Shown: piece after piece, positions 1 through 5,734 of the stretch | Layout of the letters: the number at the start of each line of letters is the position of its first letter | Position numbering within the stretch: position 1 is the first letter of the stretch | Source: Streptomyces lasiicapitis | Lineage (GTDB): Bacteria; Actinomycetota; Actinomycetes; Streptomycetales; Streptomycetaceae | Reading direction: 5' to 3' | Length of the DNA stretch: 64,000 bases | Assembly (NCBI RefSeq): GCF_014646335.1 | Contig: NZ_BMNG01000010.1 | Span: 1-64,000 of the forward strand | Notes under the pieces: generated by a model | The model's database searches: none | Told to the model about the DNA's origin: nothing | What the model saw: the letters and a program-made list of their open reading frames with translations, nothing else | Translations under genes and position numbers: made by a program

Positions 1-995
1 GGGTGGCGGGCGCGGTGTGGCCCCGGGGTGGCGGGTGGGGTGCGGACGGGGGGCGGGTGGGGTGGTGGTCACGGCGTGGGTGGGGTGGCGGGTGTCCGGC
101 CCGGACTGCGGCCGGGTGGTGAGGGCGGCGGGTGCGGGGCGGGGCGGGCCGGGGCGGGAGGGGTGGTCGCCGGGGGCGGGGCGGGAGTACCGGGGGCCTC
201 GGCGGGAGGGCGGGTGCGGTCTGAACTGCCTTCTGTGAGCTGGGGGTTCGCCCGGCGAGGGGGCTGCCGGGTTGCGTGGCCGGCACGGTGCGGTGGCCCG
301 GTGACACGGTGCTGCGGTGGGGTGGGGCGGCGCGGTGGCGCAGTGCGGCGGTGGGGTGGAGCGGCGCGGCGGGGCTGCCCGGCGCGACGGTGCGCGGCGG
401 TGGGGTGGCGCGGGGCGGTGGGGTGGCGCGGCAGCAGGGCAGTGGGGCGGGGTGGTGCCGCGGTGGGGCGGGGTGGGTGCGGTCGCGGGGTGTGCGGGTC
501 GCGGTGTTCGGCGCGGGGCTGCTCGCGCACGCCCCGGGAGGGGTGGTCGCGATGGGCGGGCAGGGCTGGGGGTGCGGGCTTGCGGACGGCGGTCGCGGGG
601 TGGGGAGTTCACCGCGTACGCGGGGGCTGTCGGGGTGGTCCGCCGGCGCGCCCCGCAGGGGGGTGCGGCGGGCTTGCAGTGATGGCGCGGCGGGCTTGCG
701 GGGATGGCCGGAACCTGCCGGAACACCCCTGGCCGCACGGCAGGAAGGGGGCACTCCGGCGGCAGTGGGCGGGCGCCCGGGAGCAGAACCGGAGCGGGGC
801 TGAGGCCCGGTCGGGGCGGGGCGGATCCGAGGGCGGGGGCGGGCCTTCCGTACGCCTGCCGCCGGGGGTGTCCGGCGGCAGGCGGGCACACATCCGCCGG
901 GCGGGGAACGGCCGTTGGGCGAACGCGCGCCGAAGCCGTGCAAGAGGGCCGGGGCACGCCGGGGAAGGGCGGGGGCCGCCGGGGTGCGGGGAGGG
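1..995. other. G-rich low-complexity stretch, no credible gene
   Basis: The + strand is dominated by runs of G with short GGGTGGC- and GGCGGTG-type units. Several overlapping open frames exist on both strands, but their translations are almost only Gly, Arg, Ala, Trp or Pro, with no recognisable domain and no convincing ribosome binding site. They are best explained as chance frames in DNA of extreme GC content. The G runs could form G-quadruplexes on the + strand. The stretch is the region downstream of the SARP gene. Confidence 0.7.
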
Positions 996-1955
996 TCAGC
1001 CCGCGGGGACCAGAGGGGTGTCGCCGCCGGGGCGGGGGGCCGGAAGCCGGGTGTCCGGTCCGGTGGTGAGGATGGAGTGCTGCAGGCGCCGCAGCCCCGC
1101 CGACGGCTCCAGGCCCAGGTCCTTGACCAGCGTTGACCGCAGGCGCTGGTAGACCTCCAGTGCCTCGCCGCGGCGTCCGGAGCGGTGCAGGGCCAGCATG
1201 AACTGCCCGTGCAGACTCTCATGCGTACGGTAACGGCTCACCAACACCGTGAGCTCCGCCAGCAGTTCACGGTGGCGCCCCAGCCTCAGATCCGCCTCGA
1301 TCCGCTGGTCCAGCGCGCACAGCCGGCTCTCCTCCAGACGCCGGACCTCCATCTCCAGCAGCACCCCCGCCCGCACATCGGCCAGCACCGCCCCCGAGAA
1401 CAGCCCCAGCGCCTGGCCCAACTGCCGCGCCGCACCGGCGAAGTCACCCGCGTCCATCGCCCGGTAGCCGCTACCCGCCAGACGCTCGAACTCCCGCACA
1501 TCACTGCGCCCGCCCCCCGCACACAGCCGGTAACCATTCGGCGTCGTCACCAGCACCTCCTTCGCACAGCGCACCGCGGCACCGTGCGGCTGTGCGCCGC
1601 GGTGCGCCAACTGGCCGCCCGTTAACCGGTGTTGTGCCGCATCCCGCGCCGCACCGCTCTGCGCCGCGCCGCTCTGCGCCGTACCGCCGGGGGCGGGCGC
1701 GTCGGGGGCGGTGCTGTCGTGGGCCAGGGCGCGGGCGATGCGTTCGCGCAGCTGCAGGACGTAGGTCTGCAGGGTGGTGCGGGCGCTGCGCGGGGGGCTG
1801 TCGGCCCACAGTTCGCCGATGAGGGAGCCCACGGGCACCACCTGGTCGGCGTGCAGGGCCAGCAGGGCCAGGACCTGGCGGGGCTTGGGGGCCGTGGGCG
1901 TGATGGAGATCCCGTGTACGCGCACCTGAAGTGCACCCAGAACATCGATGTCCAC
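996..1955 (-). CDS. SARP-family transcriptional activator with an insertion and a TTA codon
   Basis: A 319-residue Streptomyces antibiotic regulatory protein, a class of pathway activators that bind direct repeats at biosynthetic promoters. Residues 1 to about 78 form the OmpR-type winged helix (LGALQVRVHG, KPRQVLALLALHA). The closing strand (TTPNGYRL, about 137-144) comes only after an insertion of roughly 50 residues holding GAAQS repeats. Residues about 150-300 are the bacterial transcriptional activation domain with SARP landmarks (LHGQFMLALHRSGRRGEALEVYQRLR, split by family consensus positions). The start is GTG with AGGGGAG a few bases upstream. Leu111 is a TTA codon (1623-1625), so translation should need the bldA tRNA. 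Promoter at 2030-2058. It sits beside the autoregulator receptor, as pathway SARPs often do. Confidence 0.88.
   Translation of the reverse strand: MDIDVLGALQVRVHGISITPTAPKPRQVLALLALHADQVVPVGSLIGELWADSPPRSARTTLQTYVLQLRERIARALAHDSTAPDAPAPGGTAQSGAAQSGAARDAAQHRLTGGQLAHRGAQPHGAAVRCAKEVLVTTPNGYRLCAGGGRSDVREFERLAGSGYRAMDAGDFAGAARQLGQALGLFSGAVLADVRAGVLLEMEVRRLEESRLCALDQRIEADLRLGRHRELLAELTVLVSRYRTHESLHGQFMLALHRSGRRGEALEVYQRLRSTLVKDLGLEPSAGLRRLQHSILTTGPDTRLPAPRPGGDTPLVPAG
1648..1692. repeat. 15-bp tandem repeat inside the SARP gene
   Basis: Two near-identical 15-bp units (1648-1662 and 1663-1677, one base different) and a degenerate third encode the GAAQS repeats of the SARP insertion. The repeats keep the frame open, which suggests expansion by replication slippage. 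Confidence 0.75.
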
Positions 1956-2029
1956 GCCGTCTCCCCTGTCCGTGGTGATGCCGCGCGCGGGGCGCCGTCC
2001 CCGGGGTCGGTCCCCCGGTCACTCTTGCG

Positions 2030-2058
2030 ATTGAAAAACAGGGCGCTCGGTTTGTCAA
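2030..2058 (-). promoter_or_regulatory. SARP promoter with ARE-like operator in the spacer
   Basis: On the minus strand there is a perfect TTGACA (2053-2058), a 17-bp spacer and TTCAAT (2030-2035). The spacer begins AACCGAGCG and ends CCCTGTTT, an imperfect palindrome resembling the autoregulatory element bound by butyrolactone receptors. Similar boxes sit in the spacers of the receptor and oxidase promoters. The GTG start of the SARP lies about 70 bases downstream. Confidence 0.65.
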
Positions 2059-2407
2059 TTCGCTCTCCGTGTCCGCCTTCACGCCCCCGCACCCGCCCGC
2101 GCGCCTGTCCGGCGCACCGCCTCCGGGGTGCCGGGACCGCTGCCTCCCGCGCCTGTCCGGGACGCTCAAATGGGCCTGACCATGGGAGTGTTGTCAGGCG
2201 GCGGGGGTGTGGCGGGCCGTGCGGGAGGCCGCCGGGCGGGGCGATGGGAGCCGGCCCGGCGGGATGGCCGCGTACGCCGCCGGGCCCGGCTAAAGGAGAC
2301 CTCCCGCGCTGTTTTTCCGGGTGTTTCCCGCCCTGTCCCGCCGTGTTCTGCCGTGTCCCGCCGTGTTCTGCCGGGGGCTTTTCCCCGGGTCAGGGGGCGG
2401 GCCCGGG
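2059..2407. other. Intergenic stretch with a 10-bp tandem repeat
   Basis: No gene is supported between the SARP promoter and the P450 stop. Positions 2331-2370 hold four 10-bp units of the form CCSTGTYCYG, alternating CCGTGTTCTG and CCGTGTCCCG. A hairpin follows at 2371-2388. Confidence 0.6.
2371..2388 (-). terminator. Possible terminator of the P450 gene
   Basis: Arms CCGGGG (2371-2376) and CCCCGG (2383-2388) enclose a 6-base loop about 20 bases beyond the P450 stop. The stem is short and there is no following U-tract, although actinomycete terminators often lack one. Confidence 0.4.
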
Positions 2408-3925
2408 TCAGGGCCCGGGTCGGGGGGCGGGTCGGGGGGCGGGCGGGTGGAGGTGGACCGGGAGGCGGTGGTAGCCGTTGACGATGAAGGACTCCACGGG
2501 CCGCAGCTCGTCCGCGGGCACGGCCAGTGTCATGCGGGGGAAGCGTGTGAAGAGGGCGTCCAGGGCGATGGTGGTCTCCAGGCGGGCCATCGGTGCGCCC
2601 AGGCAGTAGTGGGCGCCGTGCCCGAAGCCGAGGTTGTCCCGGACACCGGTGCCCATCACGTCGAAGACGCCCGCGTCCTTTCCGTACGCCTGCGGGTCCA
2701 GGCAGGCGGCCGCGAAGGAGATGATGACGGCCTCGCCCTTTTTGATGACGGTGCCCTCATCCAGGACGATGTCATCGACCGCGTAGCGCAGCGGCATGAA
2801 CGCGGCCGGGCCGCGGGTGCGCAGGGTCTCGGCGAACACCTCCTGCCAGCCCGCGCGCCCGGACCGCACGTGCTCAAGCTGTGCGGGGTGCAGCAGCAGC
2901 GCGGCGATCGCGTTGGTGATGAAGGTGGTCAGTGTCTCCAGGCCGGCGGCGAGCAGCAGCTGCAGGGTGTCCAGGAGTTCGGCCTCGCTCAGCGTCTCGC
3001 CCCGGTCGCGGGCGTTCAGCAGCGCGGAGGTCAGGTCGTCGCCCGGGGCGGCCCGTTTGCCGGCCACCAGGGCGGTCAGGACGCCGGTGACCTGCGCCAT
3101 CGCCTCGTTCATCTGCGCGGCCGTCGCCGCGCTGCTGAAGCCGACATCCATCGCCGCGCACAGCACCTCCTCGGCGTCCTCGCCGACCCCGATCAGCCGG
3201 CAGATCGCCCTGATGGGCAGCAGCTGGGCGAAGTGCGCCCGCAGGTCCACCACGTCACCCGCCGGGCGGGCGGCCAGGGCCTCGACGAGACGGGCGCACT
3301 CCTGCTCGATCCCCGGGCGCAGGGCCTCGATACGGCGCGCGGTGAACGCGCCCTGCACCAGCCGGCGCAGCCGGGCGCGGCGCTCGCCATAGGTGGTGAG
3401 CATGTTCTCCAGCGCCACCCACGGATACAGCGGCCACTGCCGGGTGATCTCCCCGGCCGCGAACGCCGGCCAGTGCCGGCGCGCGTCCTTGGACACCCGC
3501 CCGTCCAGCAGCAGCTGCCTGACATATTTCTGCCGCACCACCGCCCAGGCCATCACCTTGCCCGGCAGCTGAACCCGCACCGCCGCCCCGCGCCCGCGCA
3601 GCACCGCAGCCTCACCCGCCTGATCCCGCCCCCGCACATCCAGCACATACGGACACACCCCCACACCCGCAGCCGCCGCAGCCTTCGCAGTCCCCGCCCC
3701 TGCCGCCGGCGTCGGCGCTGGTACTGGCGTCGGCGCTGCCTTCTCTGCCGCAGCCGGTGCCGGAGCTGATGCCGCCTGCGCTGCTGCTCCCGTCCCTGGC
3801 GCTGGCGTAGGTGCTGGGGGCGGCGTCGGTGTACGTGCCGCAGTCGTAGGCACCGGCGCCGGTGCGGGTGTCCCTGCCGCAGCCGCAATCGCTGTCGTTG
3901 GTGCTGGTGTTGGTGTCGTTGTCAT
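2408..3925 (-). CDS. Cytochrome P450 (Cyp17-like, butenolide autoregulator biosynthesis)
   Basis: A 505-residue P450 monooxygenase. Heme-binding loop FGHGAHYCLG with Cys441 as axial ligand, oxygen-binding I-helix motif AGLET (327-331) and K-helix ExxR (Glu366-Arg369) are all present, so the enzyme looks intact. The first 90 residues are an Ala/Pro/Thr-rich low-complexity extension, making the protein about 100 residues longer than usual. The ATG at 3925 is chosen for its GGAGGGAG Shine-Dalgarno; a longer frame reaches 4003. By analogy with S. avermitilis, where cyp17, avaR1 and aco are contiguous and cyp17 acts in avenolide synthesis, it probably hydroxylates the fatty-acyl precursor of a butenolide signal. 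The substrate is inferred from context only. Confidence 0.85.
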   Translation of the reverse strand: MTTTPTPAPTTAIAAAAGTPAPAPVPTTAARTPTPPPAPTPAPGTGAAAQAASAPAPAAAEKAAPTPVPAPTPAAGAGTAKAAAAAGVGVCPYVLDVRGRDQAGEAAVLRGRGAAVRVQLPGKVMAWAVVRQKYVRQLLLDGRVSKDARRHWPAFAAGEITRQWPLYPWVALENMLTTYGERRARLRRLVQGAFTARRIEALRPGIEQECARLVEALAARPAGDVVDLRAHFAQLLPIRAICRLIGVGEDAEEVLCAAMDVGFSSAATAAQMNEAMAQVTGVLTALVAGKRAAPGDDLTSALLNARDRGETLSEAELLDTLQLLLAAGLETLTTFITNAIAALLLHPAQLEHVRSGRAGWQEVFAETLRTRGPAAFMPLRYAVDDIVLDEGTVIKKGEAVIISFAAACLDPQAYGKDAGVFDVMGTGVRDNLGFGHGAHYCLGAPMARLETTIALDALFTRFPRMTLAVPADELRPVESFIVNGYHRLPVHLHPPAPRPAPRPGP

Positions 3926-4101
3926 GCCTGCACTCCCTCCGGTCGGCCGGGCCGCCTCGCGCGCCCGCGCACCTGCGTACACACGACAAAGCAGGGGGAA
4001 CACACCCCGCCCCTCCCCCAGGGGGGCGGGCCGGTGGTGCGGTGCGGGGGCCGGACTGCCGGGCCCGGTGCGGGGGGGCGGACGGCGGGGCTCCTGGCAC
4101 G
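3926..4101. other. Intergenic leader of the P450 gene
   Basis: This stretch should hold the P450 promoter, because a strong hairpin separates it from the upstream receptor gene. No good -35/-10 pair and no ARE-like box were found. Confidence 0.45.
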
Positions 4102-4151
4102 CCCGCAGGCCTGCGGGTCCCGCCCGGTGGCGGGACCGGCAGGCCTGCGGG
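4102..4151 (-). terminator. Strong hairpin terminator after the TetR receptor gene
   Basis: Arms 4102-4124 and 4129-4151 pair over 23 bp with one mismatch around a CGGT loop. The hairpin begins about 35 bases past the receptor stop and separates that gene from the P450. Confidence 0.75.
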
Positions 4152-4185
4152 AGCGGCGGGGCCGGGAAGAAGCGGTGCGGGCGCG

Positions 4186-4872
4186 CTAGTCGGTGGCCGC
4201 GTACTCTCCCCCGCCGCGCAGTTCCATGGCCGCGGCATACACCTGTGCGCCGCGTTCGGGGCGGAAGTCCAGCTGGACCAGGACCCCGGGAACGGCGATG
4301 GAGGGCAGCAGGTGCCGGTAGAGGTCGATGACCCGCTCGGGCATGTCGCTGCGGCCGGTCATGATGTTCGACAAAACCTGCACCCCGGTGAAGGCGCCCA
4401 CCAGCAGCCGCGCGGCCGCGGCCAGATCGACGTGCGGCAGCAGCTCACCGGCCGCCTTCGCCTTCTCCAGCATCGACACATTGCGCTCCACCCAGCCCTG
4501 CATCGGCGACAGCCGGTCCAGGCGGTCCGCCGGAGCCCCCTGATCCACCGTCAGGCGCACCGAGCCCCGCACGATCGCATCCCCTCCCTCGCGCTGCAGC
4601 AGATACGCCAGCAGCAGCGACTCATCCAGGGACTTCTGCAGCACCAGATCCCGCTCCGGCACCTCCGGCAGAGCACGGACCTGCTCCCCCAGCACATTCT
4701 GCGCCAGCTCCTCCTTGGAGGAGAAGTGGAAATACAGCGCCCCCTTGGTCACCCCGGAGCGCTTCAGGATCTCCGAAATCGTCGCCGCCTCGTATCCGAC
4801 CTCGTCGAACACCTCACCCGCCGCGACCAGGATTGCCTGCCGCGTGCGCGTCGCACGTTCTTGGCGCGCCAC
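4186..4872 (-). CDS. Gamma-butyrolactone/butenolide receptor, TetR family (AvaR1/ScbR/ArpA type)
   Basis: A 228-residue TetR repressor. The N-terminus (MARQERATRTRQAIL, then GYEAATISEIL and VTKGALYFHFSSKEELA) is the characteristic helix-turn-helix of butyrolactone receptors. The ligand domain keeps the conserved Trp (W127 in GWVERN), corresponding to the ligand-contacting Trp119 of ArpA, so it is more likely a true ligand-binding receptor than a pseudo-receptor. Its promoter (4964-4992) has an operator-like palindrome between -35 and -10, indicating autoregulation. Its neighbours are a P450 and a divergent acyl-CoA oxidase, the arrangement seen around avaR1, the avenolide receptor that represses aco. 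Which ligand it binds cannot be read from sequence. Confidence 0.88.
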   Translation of the reverse strand: MARQERATRTRQAILVAAGEVFDEVGYEAATISEILKRSGVTKGALYFHFSSKEELAQNVLGEQVRALPEVPERDLVLQKSLDESLLLAYLLQREGGDAIVRGSVRLTVDQGAPADRLDRLSPMQGWVERNVSMLEKAKAAGELLPHVDLAAAARLLVGAFTGVQVLSNIMTGRSDMPERVIDLYRHLLPSIAVPGVLVQLDFRPERGAQVYAAAMELRGGGEYAATD

Positions 4873-4963
4873 CGTTCACCTCCGTACCCCCCGTCACGTC
4901 CGGACCATGACGGATGCCCCGCACCGCGGACGGACCAGCACGGGAACACATCACACACCGCCC

Positions 4964-4992
4964 AAAATAGAACCAGGCAGCCGGTTTTTCAA
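4964..4992 (-). promoter_or_regulatory. Receptor promoter overlapped by ARE-like operator
   Basis: Minus strand: TTGAAA (4987-4992), 17-bp spacer, TATTTT (4964-4969). All but one base of the spacer is the imperfect palindrome AACCGGCTGCCTGGTT (4971-4986), matching the core of known autoregulatory elements. A repressor bound there would block RNA polymerase directly, which fits autorepression by the adjacent TetR receptor. Confidence 0.72.
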
Positions 4993-5000
4993 CAGTGCAC

Positions 5001-5650
5001 CCCACCCATCCCCCACCCGCCCCCGGCATCCCCCGCGGCATTCCCGGACACCCCGTCCGGCGCCCCCCGGACATCCCCTCACCCTCCCCCGGACATCCCC
5101 CGGGCATTCCCGGGCGCCCCACCCGTCCCCCGCCCCCGGCCTCCCGCACGCCCCCGGCACGGCCTGGACCGGGCGCCGAACCGACCTGGACCGGACAGGG
5201 ACAGGCGCGGGGACGGGCGCGTCCGCCCGGTCCCCGCACGCCCCCGAACAGCCCTCAAACGCCTGCCGCCGCCCGCGCATCCGGGGCCCGGCACACAGGC
5301 CGCGAGGCCGCCCCACCTCCGCGAAAGCCGGGCCTGGTTCTTGCGAGGACCGGGGAAAACGGAGCCCGGGCCGCGCAAGAACCAGGCCCGGCGCCGGGCC
5401 GGAACAGGGCCCGGGCCCAGGGGAGAACGCGGGCCCCGGACCCGGGGCGGACGGGGGTGCGGCAGGCCCCCGAGGACGCCGCACGACCCCGCCCCGCACC
5501 GGTCGCGCACCGGACGGGGCGCGGGCCTGCGAGGGGTGGGTTGCGGGCCTGTGGAGGGGCGGGGTGCGGGCCCGCGGGGGGGGCGGGTTGCGGACGGGCC
5601 GGGTCCGGTGCGGGCGGGGTGCGGCGGGCGGGCAGGGGCCGTCTCACATC
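5001..5650. other. Long non-coding spacer between divergent receptor and oxidase genes
   Basis: Frames on both strands here read as Pro/Gly/Arg-rich low complexity with no domain. The only distinct structure is the perfect 18-bp inverted repeat at 5328-5391. A spacer this long between two divergent promoters is unusual for this locus type. Confidence 0.6.
5328..5391. repeat. Perfect 18-bp inverted repeat
   Basis: Arm CCGGGCCTGGTTCTTGCG (5328-5345) is exactly complementary to 5374-5391, with 28 bases between. The right arm contains AGAACCAGGC, the same 10-mer found at 4969-4978 across the receptor operator and -10. It may be an extra receptor-binding site or a transcript hairpin. Confidence 0.8.
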
Positions 5651-5652
5651 CC

Positions 5653-5680
5653 TTGCAAAAAACCGGTGGGTCCGTATCTT
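5653..5680 (+). promoter_or_regulatory. Acyl-CoA oxidase promoter with ARE-like operator
   Basis: TTGCAA (5653-5658), 16-bp spacer, TATCTT (5675-5680). The spacer carries AAAACCGGTGGGTCCG, aligned with the AACCGG boxes of the SARP and receptor promoters. In S. avermitilis the homologous aco promoter is repressed by AvaR1, so repression by the adjacent receptor is likely here. Confidence 0.68.
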
Positions 5681-5734
5681 TATGGGCCTGAACTCCCGTC
5701 AACCATCAGCCCGATGACTTCGCGGAGAGGTTCC

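Noticed and set aside
28..1152. Long open frame of 374 codons on the + strand at the left edge
   Set aside because: Translation is Gly/Arg/Trp low complexity, it overlaps the SARP gene in antisense and has no domain or ribosome site.
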